Shown here: piece by piece, positions 13,632 to 27,100 of the stretch
Layout: each line of letters begins with the position of its first letter
How positions within the stretch are numbered: position 1 is the first letter of the stretch
Assembly (NCBI RefSeq): GCF_041260155.1
Contig: NC_091940.1
Span: 33,181,341-33,245,340, forward strand
Direction: 5' to 3'
DNA: 64,000 bases
Source of the DNA: Ptychodera flava
Lineage: Eukaryota > Hemichordata > Enteropneusta > Ptychoderidae
The notes under the pieces: generated by a model
The model's input: only the letters and a program-made list of their open reading frames with translations
What the model was told of the DNA's origin: nothing
Database searches by the model: none
Made by a program: the position numbers and the translations under genes

Positions 13632-15530
13632 AAGGGCCAAAGTCCCTGAAGCTACTATAGACATGGATACAAAATTAAGTATTTCCTAACTGTATGAAAT
13701 TATCTCACTAAGGTCATCCTAGGGACCTGTAAACCAAATATTAAAGCTGTCTGACAAGCAGTTTTGAAAAAACAAGCGACTCAACAGTTGACAGAGCTAT
13801 GCTGTGTTATGTAGAGAATAACCTTTTGTGACACATGTATTGATGAAGAAGGTGGATATCTTTGATAGCTCATTTCAGGATGGCCTGATCAAAAATAGAA
13901 AAAAATTCCATAAAAATACAGATTTGCATATTTCATCACAATTTGAACAAATCAAAGTTGGGTTATCCCTGGGGACCTGTATACCAAATAACAAAGCTGT
14001 CTAACCAGTGGTTATGAAGAAGAAAAAGATTTTTTACCAAAAACACCTTTTTTGGTGTTAATTTGCATATTTTCAACAATATCAAAAATTAATAAAAAGA
14101 GTTTCTGAAAATCATATATTTTATCCACACAACAAATATCAAATCAGTAAGTACTGCAGTTCTCAAGATATTTGAGTGGACGGACGCCTCACAAACGGAC
14201 ATACATACATACATACATACATACATACTGATAGTGCACGCCGGACAGATACCAATCCCAATTGCTTCTATAGACTATATTAGTCTATAGTAGCTAATAA
14301 ACGAGAGTTAATTACATTCTAAGTAAACAAGACTTGCTTAAATCAAGATTTTCATCATAAAAAAACAGCATATCTGTCAGGTTATAAAGAATCTTAAGCT
14401 GGTTATCTTTTTATCAGTATTTTCATCCTATTAACCAAGCACATTTTAACTTTCAAATTAACATTGTAAGTAAGTTCTGTTGAATAAGTTGAGACTGTAC
14501 CGGTACGTACTCAGAGAAAGCACACTGAAGAGACAAATGTTTGAAACTTAAGAAGTTCAAGGTCATCAAAAGCATCATGTAACACTTTCATTGCACTGTT
14601 TACACAGATTGCATAATTGCTATAAATAGCACATGAGGAATCTTGCAGCCCAGCTTTACCATAAAAACCCTATCACTTTGACCACTCTTTTAATTGACCA
14701 CTCTATTTTTTCCTCAAAAAGTAATTTTATTTTATCCTTACCAAGTCAACCATAAATGGAAATTAGAACTTTCTCTATCTCTATTTATTTGACCACCTTA
14801 TCATGACAAACTATTTTGAGCAATTTCTTTTAGATAACATACAGTGCACAATAAATGACGGTTCAGAATATGTCAAAGTTGGGATTCAGGAAAGTTGCCT
14901 TTACATGTTTTAATCCTCCAAGATGGTAAGCATTTCACTATGAACTGTCAAAAAAAGTTGAACTTTCTGATAATTCTACACTAAAATTATTTTGGCTTTG
15001 ATGATTTCCTAATTAATTATTTAAAATCATATTAATTATTTTTTTCTGGGTGAATTGATAGGGTTTATACAGTACAAGAATTACATACAATGTAAGTCAA
15101 ATTTTGATCAAAAATGACAAAAAAATTCCTTAAAAATACAGATTTGCATATTTCATCACAATTTGAACAAATCTAAGTTGGGTTGTCCTAGGGACCTGTA
15201 TACCAAATAACAAAGCTGTCTGCCCAGCGGTTATAAAGGAGAAGATTTTTACCAAAAACGCCTTTTTTGGCATTAATTTGCCTATTTTCAACAATATCAA
15301 AAAATTAAAAAAAATAGTTTCTCAAAATCATATTTTTCATCTACACAACAAATATCAAATCAGTAAGTACTGCGGTTCTCGAGATATTTGAGTGGACGGA
15401 CGCCTCACAAACGGACATACATACATACATACATACATACATACATACATACATACATACAGACTGACGCCGGACGCCGGACGGATACCCATCCCAATAG
15501 CTTCTATAGACTATAGTCTATAGTAGCTAA
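13632..15530 (+). mobile_element. Non-autonomous DNA element of about 1.9 kb, copy A
   Basis: A composite repeat whose inverted copy lies at 22419-23940 in a BOP1 intron. Both ends carry the short inverted motif AGCTACTATAGAC / GTCTATAGTAGCT. A module of about 400 bases occurs twice inside it (about 13915-14295 and 15120-15530). Each module holds a (TACA)n microsatellite and ends in a palindrome built on CTATAGACTATAGTCTATAG. The second copy has this module only once. There is no open reading frame of note. I infer a MITE-like DNA transposon; the superfamily is unknown. Confidence 0.65.
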
Positions 15531-16598
15531 AAACTGCAAAGAGGGGTCATACTTTTCACACAACACATATGGCGTCACTTGATTTCAAAAAAAAGCCCAC
15601 CCTGTCAAAAAGCCTTATTCTGTGTTCTTCAACATTCCAGAAAATAATAATTTTTAAAGGCAACTCTCCACATGTCTTCCTTCTCAACAATCATTTAAGC
15701 CATTGTCTGAATGCAATCTGTATCATAGATCTTTTGCCTTGACAAATGTCTAAAAGATTGGCTTCAATGTCATAGAGTTTACCAGCAGAATGGAAATAAC
15801 AGGTTAATAACAGGTTCCTAGCAGGCTTTGATGTAGGTACATCAAACTATAAGCACAAACTTCATGTTGAGCAAGACCTGGCATTTGTTTAGAAGTTCAT
15901 TTTGCATAGTCTAGATACTATTGGTGTCTAGCTGTTATCCAGGATACAGATGCAAGTTATCTTTTAAAATAAAAACAATAGACCTTAAAAATACCTTTGA
16001 ATCTTATATTGGAATGTGATGACCAGGACTTTGTATATTAAAAAGGTATGTTTTTGTATTTTAACTCTTCAATTGAATATTAAATACATAAATCATTTTG
16101 TGGTATTAGGTGGTATCACAGTGCTGAAGCTAGAGCACTCAGCACCCCTAACTTGTCAGTAGGAAACTTCATACTTGACTTGGGTGCACCATAATGTGTC
16201 CCTGAGTGAAATGCAGTTCTCTTCGCATCTCCCTGGCCCTAAGACTTATCGTTATATCATCGTTTGATGTACAGAATGCAGTGAATCTAGTTACGCCTAG
16301 TAGCTGTAATTTTCTATGACGTTCACATTTCTTGTTCCATTTCATAAAATATGTTGAGACATCCACCATGCATGATTTTATCTTTGTCAACACAGCATCT
16401 ACTGTATGTTTAAAATGTACATTTATTATTTTAACACATAAATTCTAGTCTGGACCAGAATGTCATTATCACAATGCAGTTTGCACATGTCAAGGCTTAG
16501 TTGACAGGCAGAATACTCTGTAGAACAAGAAGCTGTAATTGACATAAAAAACAAAATAGTGAACTATGTCAATAAATTACAGCTACTGGCCCTTTTAA
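15531..16598. other. Intergenic AT-rich stretch
   Basis: No coding exon or recognised repeat. The short open frame at 16169-16393 (minus) has no family features and is not supported as a gene. Confidence 0.45.
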
Positions 16599-16725
16599 GG
16601 GACTGGTCAGTTTCTTCAGGGGGGTATTTTTTGTGCTTCAAATACAGGATGAGCCCCTATTCCAACTTTTGAAAACAGAGTGACCCCCACCCCGTGACAA
16701 AGGTAAAAACAAGAGGTGAAATATA

Positions 16726-16842
<117 letters not shown>

Positions 16843-16908
16843 CACACAATTATACAGATATCCTCAAGGGAAATTCAGTGCTTGACACTAAAACAGAGCA
16901 TTATAAAT

Positions 16909-16966
16909 AATAACACAACTTACTTCAAGTACAAAGTACTTTGTACTTGAAGTAATTTGTGTTATT
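16909..16966. repeat. 58-bp near-perfect palindrome between TA tracts
   Basis: Arms 16909-16937 and 16938-16966 are reverse complements with one mismatch pair and no loop, centred on AAAGTACTTT. With TA tracts on both sides it could extrude as a cruciform. Confidence 0.85.
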
Positions 16967-16975
16967 TTTTATACT

Positions 16976-17060
<85 letters not shown>
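16976..17060. repeat. Second (TA)n microsatellite
   Basis: About 80 bases of alternating TA directly after the palindrome, mirroring the tract on its left side. Confidence 0.95.
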
Positions 17061-17062
<2 letters not shown>

Positions 17063-17899
17063 GAGCTGTGAATGTATTTCACACTTTATGTGCATAACCA
17101 GATTGTCCTGAATGTTGTACAGAAATGGAGGTCAATGATCTATATCAAAGAGAGAACAGCAGTAATCAAAAACTTCAGTTGGTAATTAATTAGACAGTTT
17201 CCAGGCATCCAATTACATCTCCTGATATGCCGTAGCCAAATCTGATGTGCACAGTATCTGAGAGGGCTTTTTCTTTCAATGTTGAAACTATAAAGCACAG
17301 CTATGATGACAAAACTGCCTTTTGCCAACTATGATTTTTAGTCATGAAAAACACCTTTTACTTGAAAACCTGAGATATGAAGTAAAGTAGTTGCATCAGT
17401 GAGAAATATAGACTTGTCATTTTTCTCTTTCTAAAATATGTCACTGTATCAGATGTATTCTGAAATATTAGTGCATCTTCCTATTGAATTCTCATGGAGA
17501 ACAAAAAAGTATCAGGAATTTATTGTGCTTTTCATATGAACTGCAGATTTTATAATAATTAGTACACTTTACAAACTTTCAATTTATAAACATCCCAATA
17601 TCTCTGATATATATGTCTGATATATTGAAGTTATGCCATGGAAGGGCATGCTGAAAAATATATATCTGTAGATAAAAATTACATGAGGTTGCACCAAAAA
17701 ATGTGTCTGAATGATAAAATTCGTGGTTGGTACAATGTATTTTAGGTAAGTATGAGCCTGCGTTGTAATTCAAAAACACACTGGCCCTCCCAATGAGCAT
17801 TTTCAAAAACATGGTGATCCCATTACCAAAGTCAAAAACAGAGTGAACTAACCCCCACCCCAACCCAATTGACCAGTCCCTAGATTCTATTAATGACCA

Positions 17900-18170
17900 A
17901 AGGAACATGGGCAATCACATTCTGTGTGCTCAAGAAAGATTAGACTGTACGGAAAGTTCAACGAGAACGAATGATATCATTTTGAAACTGTGCACAGCTG
18001 GTGTTCGCCCGACCGTCGACGTCGGCCCATGCCGTGCCCAGTGGGATAGCACTGGGCAGCGCTCGGTCGGCTGTGAATCGCGCCCCCAGTGTCGCGGTGA
18101 CAGTAAGGTGGAATCCGAACTATATGAATCCGAATAGTCGGAATCTAAAAACATTACTTCTCGGAACAAA
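17900..18170 (+). promoter_or_regulatory. BOP1 promoter and 5' UTR region
   Basis: Base composition changes here to a CpG-bearing stretch (several CG dinucleotides between 18000 and 18110) just before the BOP1 start codon, in contrast to AT-rich DNA on both sides. There is no clear TATA box, as expected for a housekeeping ribosome-biogenesis gene. The exact transcription start cannot be read. Confidence 0.45.
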
Positions 18171-21100
18171 ATGGCGACACGCAGCAAAAGGAAAGCAGGA
18201 CCACAGAAACAAGAAAGTATTGAAAGTAACGATCTAAAGGTAAGCGGCAGTTGATAACGAAAGAAGAGATTTGCTACTGCCAAACATATTTCAATGATTT
18301 GGTGTAAGTTTCATATCACCACTGAAGCTTTCAAAGTTTGGCAACTTGCTCAACTTGGATCGTAACCACGTGTACCAGTGTACTGCGTAGTGTACAGTGC
18401 ATCGAGTATGAATGCTGGTGTGGTCTGTCACACGCCGATACGTTACCGTAACCACAGGCGTGCTGTTTTCTGGGTAGTTTCTATAAGTGTAGTGTATTCT
18501 ACGTTTCGACGTTCTCTTCCGTAGCCTAATCACCAAGGTAAGAAACAGAATTATCTGGCCTGCCAAGAAAACTGCACGTTCTAGTCGAAAAATAAACACA
18601 AATCCTTCATTGAGTTACCAGTTAGATGCGGAAGGATCTCGGCTGTCCAAAAAACACACTCATGTCACGATAAAATGAAAACTTTCGAAGAAATCTGCCG
18701 CGTTTTGACAACATCGGCGTTTCTGATGGCCACCGTTGTAATAACGCAACTCATTAATATAATGGACGGTGTCTGCACATAGAAAGTGGTGCATCTCAGT
18801 CTGATGCCGTTGATGGCGTTGCTCACGGACCAATCAGCGATGCGGACGGCGTACAATTATGATAATGAGTTGCGTTATTACAACGTTGGACGCCAGGAAT
18901 GCCTAGTTTGTCAAAACACGGCAGATTTCTCCTGAAGTTGTCATTTTATCGTGACATGAGTGTGTTTTTTGGACAGCCGAGATCCTTCCGCATCTAACTA
19001 GGTAACTCAATGAAGGATTTGTGCTTATTTTTCGACTAGAACGTGCAGTTTTCTTGGCAGGCCGGATAATTCTGTTTCTTACCTTGGTGATTAGGCTACG
19101 GAAGAGAACGTCGAAACGTAGAATAAACTACACTTATAGAAACTACCCAGAAAACAGCACGCCTGTGCCGTAACCACGTGTACCAGTGTACTGTGTAGTG
19201 TACAGTGTATCGAGTATGAATGCTGGTGTGGTCTGTCACACGCCGATACGTTACATGGGTGGTTCTTTAAAGCTGTCCCAGCAAATTTTGTTTAACACTG
19301 TAAGCATGGAGGTAGCACGCTGTGTGTCCTCCTTGCTGTAAGGTACGTTGTATCCCGGCATCAGTCGCACGCCGCAAGCGGACTTATCTGACGAGCCTGT
19401 ACAGCCTCCAAGAGTTCACTTCACACTGGCCCTATCACAACCTACTCTGCCAATTTGCAACATCACGTACCTTGTTCAGGTAGTGCATCATGTGAAATCA
19501 GTCGGCACTATCCACTATTGTCCTCGCACTAGATCCCTTTTTCTTTGCAATATTTTTATACCTGCCCCTTCATGTGTATCAAAATTGCTACATGAACTCT
19601 CATGTGTTTTGTGGTTGATTTTAAACGACAGACTTGATTCTTAGGTCAGGCACAATTTTGTCACCTATCAATGCTTGTGTGTACTTGTTGTTACCAAAAA
19701 ATGAGGAAGCTGTCTCATATTTGCTTTAAGTCTTTGAAAATATACATATTTTGTTTTTTTCTAGCTTTTAGATTTATGTAAACTCTATCAAACTGTTGTT
19801 TATTGTAACAGCTTGAAAACTTAATTTTGCAAAATGAAGAAGATGACAGTGAAGACAATTCAGAAAGTGAAGATAGTTACTTCTCAGGTCTGGAGGAATC
19901 TGATGATCCGACAGTGTCAGATTCTGATGATGAAGATGATGTAGAAGAGGTAACAATTTATATTTCGTGCAAATGATTATCAAGAATCCAAGTGTTACAC
20001 CACTTTAAAATAGGAATGATAGTGTTTATATTGAACATTTCAAGTTGCCACCAAAACATTTCTGACATCTCTTTCAGAGGTACTAACCATTTGCAAGCTG
20101 TTGTGTCAAAATTACATTAGGTATGGTGCCAGCCACTGAAACAATTTTGAGGCCAAGAATTACTTAGTGCAATTACAAATAAGAGCATAAGATTAAGAGA
20201 AATCCCTTTTTTCCTTATTAAACTCATCCTGTGTGTGCTGACAACAGGCAGAAAATAAGAATTCATCAGATAAGGATGATGAGAAGGATAGTGATGGGAA
20301 TGACGATGAAGATAAAGAAGAGGAAGACAAGGAAACGGAAAAAAGCATCAAAACAGAGCAAAGAAGAAACAGAAGGTGAAGATACAAAAGAGAAAGATGA
20401 AAAGGATGAATATGAATACGACTCATCCGATGAAGAGGTAAATTTGTTAAAAAATATTAACACATTCTCAGATTTTTGTTGGTAATTCTCTAATATAGAT
20501 TTTCAAACCCCATAATTGTGTAATAAGTGATATTCAGTTCAAAATTTTAATGTTATCATTCTTGATGGAGCAACTTTTCCAATGAAATAAAAATTCAAGC
20601 AAAAATTATCTTTTCCTGTATATACATGTAACAGGCATGGTGCTACCACTCCCAGAAAAATCGACTGAAAGAACGGGCAATTTTCAGTTTCAGTTTTGAT
20701 GATAATTACTTCCAGTGAAAATAAACTCAGAAGCAATATGCCACATCATTCTAAGAATTATGTGATCTTAAGACTGTGTTATTTCCACTATTCCTGCTGA
20801 TGGCATATTCCCCTGCTCCAGCCCATGCAGGCATTGCATTGCAATTTATCTGTAATTTTGTAGTTGTAATACTTTTTAGTCAACCATAAAAAAATTAAAC
20901 ATTTCCCTTCATTATACTTTCAAACTAGTTGCCAGTACAATGTTAGAAAGATGGCTCAATTCTATTTTATCCCCTCTCTAAATTTTTTCTTACTGAAATA
21001 AAACATGAACAAAACTTGTAATGTCAGGCCTTGCCATAACAGTCAATTTTTTGAAATCTGTTAGGATATCCGGAATACAGTGGGGAATATTCCAATGCAG

Positions 21101-24100
21101 TGGTACAATGACTATCCACATATAGGATATGACCTCGACGGAAAGCAAATATTGCAGCCTGCCAGGGGAGATGAGTTGGATGATTTCCTAAATAAAATGG
21201 AAAATCCAGATTACTGGTGAGTCAAAGTTCATTTTATGCTGCAGTTCTTATCATAAGTTAAAGTAGAATGTGTCTCAGGGACAGATATTGGACTCTCAAA
21301 CTTTTACAATATTCTTTTCTGATTTACCACTTATGGGGATTCATTTTGAAGTAAGAGTAAGAAAACTTTCACCATCTTAGTTGTTTGAAAATCAAAAATT
21401 TTATTCTTCTCCATAGAGTTAACACTGGAATGGCAGCCATTTTGAATTTCAAATATTGGTAAATCTTGGGTAATTTGTTTCTCTAGTACCAAAATTTGAA
21501 TGGTGACCCCCAATTTTTTATTCTTGATTTTGAAAGTGAATGGTTGAAAGATTCCTTGAGGAAAGTTTGAGCAAAAGTTTAAGTCTTTCACTTTTGTGGC
21601 GCATACTACCCTTCAAATGAGTGAAAAGTGGTATGGAGCCAAAACATATTTTCACCTATTTTATTTTCACTGGCTATTACATTCACCACATGCACTCCCC
21701 TTGCACAGGAAAACTGTAAAGGACAAGATGACGGGTAAAAACGTCGTGCTTACAGATGAAGAAATTGACATCATCGAGCGCATGGAGAAAGGCCGATACC
21801 CTGATAAGAATTATGATCCGTATGAACCGTATGTAGATACATTTACAAGTGAAACCATGATACATCCGGTCACGAGGAGACCAACAGACAAACGAAGTTT
21901 CATTCCTTCGTTACTTGAAAAGGAAAAGGTAAAGAAAACAAAATCATTTCAAGATGACATTTCCCCAGGTGCCATTCAACTGTGCAATAAACAGATAATC
22001 AGATAATAGTTGTAGAATTATCTTAAAATGCTTATGAGAATTATGCCAAGTTTGAGCAAAGCTATCCACAGTCTTAGGACAGAAGCTGCTTGTGGGCGTT
22101 AATAATGCTGTTTGTTGTTCAGGTTACAAGTTTGTTTCCAAATACTGCATGCACGCAGAATCAGACACTGCTTCGTCAATGTTCAATGTGTCGCTGTTGT
22201 TACAGCTTGTACTCTGAGTCATAAATATGTCTTCTAGTATTCATTGTTATCACCTACAGGTACTCAGTTTTATTTTCATCATTCTCAAAGGAGCAGTTGC
22301 CAAAAGGGAAATCTGTAAAGCAGACAAATATTTATTTCTGCATATTAATGAGAAAACAATGACGTCAGTTGTAACAGCCCTATTTGGCTATTCTAGGAGC
22401 AGGTCAAACTTGATTTTGAGCTACTATAGACTATAGTCTATAGAAGCTATTGGGATGGGTATTCGTCCGGCGTCCGTCGTCAGTCTGTATGTATGTATGT
22501 CCGTTTGTGAGGCGTCCGTCCACTCAAATATCTTGAGAACCGCAGTACTTACTGATTTGATATTTGTTGTGTAGATGAAAAATATGATTTTGAGAAACTT
22601 TTTTTTTTAATTTTTTGATATTGTTGAAAATAGGCAAATTAATGCCAAAAAAGGTGTTTTTGGTAAAAAATCTTCTTCATAACCGCTGGTCAGACAGCTT
22701 TGTTGTTTGGTATACAGATCCCTAGGGATAACCCAACTTAGATTTGTTCAAATTGTGATGAAATATGCAAATGTGTATTTTTAAGGAATTTTTTTGTCAT
22801 TTTTGGTCAAAGTTTGACTTACATTGTATGTAATTCTTGTACTGTATAAACCCTATCAATTCACCCAGAAAAAAAATAATCAATATGATTTTAAATAATT
22901 GAATTAATTAGGAAATCATCAAAGCCAAAATAATTTTAGTGTGGAATTATCAGAAAGTTCAACTTTTTTTGACAGTTCATAGTGAATGGAGGATTAAAAC
23001 ATGTAAAGGCAACTTTCCTGAATCCCAACTTTGATATATTCTGAACCACCATTTATGTTATCTAAAAGAAATTGCTCATAATAGTTTGTCGTGATAGGGT
23101 GGTCAAATAAATAGAGATAGAGAAAGTTCTAATTTCCATTTATGGTTGACTTGGTAAGGATAAAAAAGATTACTTTTTGAGGAAAAAAATAGAGTGGTCA
23201 ATTAAAAGAGTGGTCAAAGTGATAGGGTTTTTATGGTAAAGCTGGGCTGTAAGATTCCTTATGTGCTATTTATAGCAATTATGCAATCTGTGTAAACAGT
23301 GCAATGAAAGTGTAACATGATTCCTTATAATGCCTTTGATGACCTTGAACTTCTTAAGTTTCAAACATTTGTCTCTTCAGTGTGCATTCTCTGAGTACGT
23401 ACAGTCTCAACTTATTCAACAGAACTTACTTACAATGTTAATTTGAAAGTTAAAATGTGCTTGGTTAATAGGATGAAAATACTGATAATAAAAGATAACC
23501 AGCTCAAGATTCTTTATAACCTGACAGATATGCTGTTTTTTTTATGACGTAAATCTTGATTTAAGCAAGTCTTGTTTACTTTAATTAGAATGTAATTAAC
23601 TCTCGTTTATTTGCTATTATAGACTAATATAGTCTGATGAAATATGCAAATCTGTATTTTTACGGAATTTTTTTCCATTTTTGGTCAGGCCATCCTGAAA
23701 TGAGCTATCAAAGATATCCACCTTCTTCATCAATACATGTGTCACAAAAGGTTATTCTCTACATACCACAGCAGAGCTCTGTCAACTGTTGGGTCGCTTG
23801 TTTTTTCAAAACCGCTGGTCAGACAGCTTTAATATTTGGTTTACATGTCCCTAGGATGACCTTAGTGAGATAATTTCATACAGTCAGGAAATACTTAATT
23901 TTGTATCCATGTCTATAGTAGCTTCAGGGACTTTGGCCCTATGTTTAGTTGCACAGTAAACAAGCAACAGAAACATCACTGTAGTGAAGGGTAGTCTGAC
24001 ATAAGACTGTCTGTGGGTCTAATCAGTTCCATATTTAACCTTTCAACTCTGACCTCTGTATAGGTAAGCAGACTTGTACATGCCATCCGAATGGGTTGGC

Positions 24101-27100
24101 TGAAACCCAGTAAAAAGGAAGGTGAGAAACCAGAGTTCTACCTCCTGTGGGAAAATGATGACCAGGCTGCCATCAGTAAAAGAGCTAATATGCACATTCC
24201 GGCACCAAAGCCAAAGCTTCCAGGACATGGGGAGTCTTACAACCCGCCTCCTGAATATCTACCAACAGAAGAAGAGGTGAGAGGTCATTGTAGATTCATC
24301 TATTTCCTCTGATTGGATAAGTAATCAATTCGGTGGTCAATATAGATATTCTGTCTTCTGATTGGCTGAGTACTTAGGTCAACATTCATTATGGTTATAC
24401 TGTTGTCTGATTGGTCAATAATACTCAAGTCAACAGTGAAAAATATCAGCAGTCATGGCAAACACAAAATTATGTTCAAGTAGTTCAGTACAATAACTGT
24501 CTACCCCATAACCTTGATATATGTGAAATTCCAGTGTCTGTTGATATTACAATGCATTGTTGTACTTTTGATTTGTAAAAATACCAATCTGCCACGTGCT
24601 TGTAGAGGTAATGGCTAGATCAAGCGAAAACTTCATCCAATGACGTTTTTGAATGAATTATTCAAGAGAAACTTCTAATGTGACTTTGTAATACTATATG
24701 TTTCAGCAAGAATAACCATGAAAAATGGGCAATGTTATGAGTTGAAGGTGCTGTCACCTTGACAGGTGTTTGCACTTTCAGTCTGTGATTCTTAAAGGAG
24801 AAACTCTTCATCTTAGGAGGCTAGCCCACAAGAATACACATGACACCACTGTGTTTGAAACCCACAAAGACGTTCACATTTACATTCCCTTTGCGTTTTC
24901 TTTTGTACAGTTGTACATTGATAGCACTGTGAATTTTCTAAGGTCACCGCAAGCCATTTTGTCAGTCATATTCTATCACAAATTTTACAGAGAAAGTTGT
25001 GTAATTTTCAACCTTTTTTTCAGAAAGAAATATTTGGAATTCATTCAAGGTTTATTTTCATGGCACGATACACCAAACTGTACCAGCTTATAGAATACTA
25101 GAAATTGGAACTTTCACAGGGGTGTTTTGCAGTAAATGGCCACCTCTTAGCTCCAGTAACCAACTGAATGCTAATGCCTTAAGCTTCCCTTGAACCTGCT
25201 CACCCCCATATTTCTTTTGAACAGGTCTACACTCACCATTGATCACAATGGGGTCAAGCCACACCGTGGTGATGAAAAGGGTTAAACTTGTGGTATTGCA
25301 TTTGAATGCAGCAGACTTCATAGTAGCCTAGCCAGTGTCATCTCTCCTTTCCATAAATTTAAATTTAACGGACATTTCCACCAACAGGCATTGGTGTGGA
25401 AAGAGCAAGACCCTGAAGACCGGAAAGTTAGCGTACTACCCCGGAAGTACGACTGTCTCCGGAGAGTCCCGGCTTATTCGCAGTACATTAGAGAACAGTT
25501 TGAGAGATGTCTGGATTTGTACTTGTGTCCAAGACAACGCAAAATGAGAGTTAGTGTTACAGTTTTTTTGAAGATAATACTTTCATTATTTTTGGGATAA
25601 AACCAGTACGTATTCTCTTCCTGTGTACCAGTATGGTTAAATACAAAGATTTGGCCTTGCTAGCACACTGCATTGTGTTTCGTATGCAGTGTTATTGTAA
25701 ACAAATGAATTCTAGTCAAGATTACAGTTGAGTCATGTACAGCAAAGTGGATCATTACACATATACAGACTGTGCTGATGAATTGAACCCCAGGCATTTT
25801 GACATGCCCCTGTACTTGCAAACAGGAGAACAAAAATACTGGAAAATGCACAAAAGTTACCGCAAAGTAGCCTCAAATATCTGCATCTATACACACATAC
25901 AAGAAGTCTATAAATCAATTATTTCCATCAAAAAATTTTGTCGCAGAGAAAATTTCTCGTAGAGCTTCTCTGAGTAGGAATAGCTGACTAATGGTAAATC
26001 ATGTAATCTTGTGGTATAGAAACATTGCTGCGCCCTGTAAATGACTTTACCGGGCAATTATGACATCATTCTTCCATTCTGTAGGTGCAAGTCAATCCAG
26101 AGGACCTCATTCCCAAACTCCCCAAACCCATGGAATTGCAGCCTTTCCCGACGACACAGGCACTGGTTTACAAAGGACATGAGAATTTAGTGAGAACAAT
26201 CAGTGTTGATCCTTCCGGACAGTGGCTTGCCTCGGGTGAGTTCCACAAACCACTATCAATCTTTGTCAAACTTCATAATAAATCAAATGCTGTATCCTTG
26301 CTCTTGTTTGTAGTCAAGGCATTCCAAGACTGTGAAATTGTATCATGTCTAGTTATGCCTCACTAGCATGGGCAGTGAGCAAAAAATACCTTTTGCATTG
26401 CACTAGTGCATAGCTATGTTACAGGGACACAGCCTTGATATCTGTAAAATAATTAAGAGAATTTTATATTTTCAAACACATCATAGTATGGCATAAACAG
26501 ACTCATGTACGTACACACGTTTGATACAGCTTACCATAGTGGATGAGTGAAAGTATAACAGTAGACAGTATTCTGTCACATTATTATAGGTTTTACATAT
26601 TCTTTCCCTTCCTGTCTGTCTATGAATCCAGGTTCTGATGACAACATGGTCAAATTATGGGAGGTTGTGTCTGGGAGATGTCTACAAACCATCCCGGTGA
26701 ACGGACCAGTCCAATGTGTGGCGTGGTGCCCTAATGCATCGCTCACACTCTTAGCAGTAGCTGTTGAAAACTCTGTCCACATTCATAACACTTGCCTTGG
26801 CGATAAAGTGCTCATCACAGCAACAGACAATGTCATCAATAGCTATGAAGCGCCTGAAGAGGAAAGTGCTAAAAAGTTGGTCAACTGGCAGGCTCTAGAG
26901 GGCGATCAATTAGATGCTGGGCTTCGACTGACAATACAACACCCTAAGGTCAGTAGGTTTGTTGTGTGTGCAGTCTGCTTCTATGAACCACTATACTTCA
27001 TTCAAGACTGTGGTCGCTGAAACTACAGTTGTTGGTATTCCCTTTATAAGTTTGATATTATTACTTCAGTGACAAATTATGTCTCAGCAACTTTTGAAAA

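Noticed and set aside
20193..20463. Serine-rich open frames on the minus strand
   Set aside because: Shadows of the acidic, GA-rich BOP1 exon 3 on the other strand.
24300..24440. Three CTGATTGG words about 45 bases apart, as a possible regulatory cluster
   Set aside because: Too short and too weakly repeated; they lie inside a BOP1 intron without further support.
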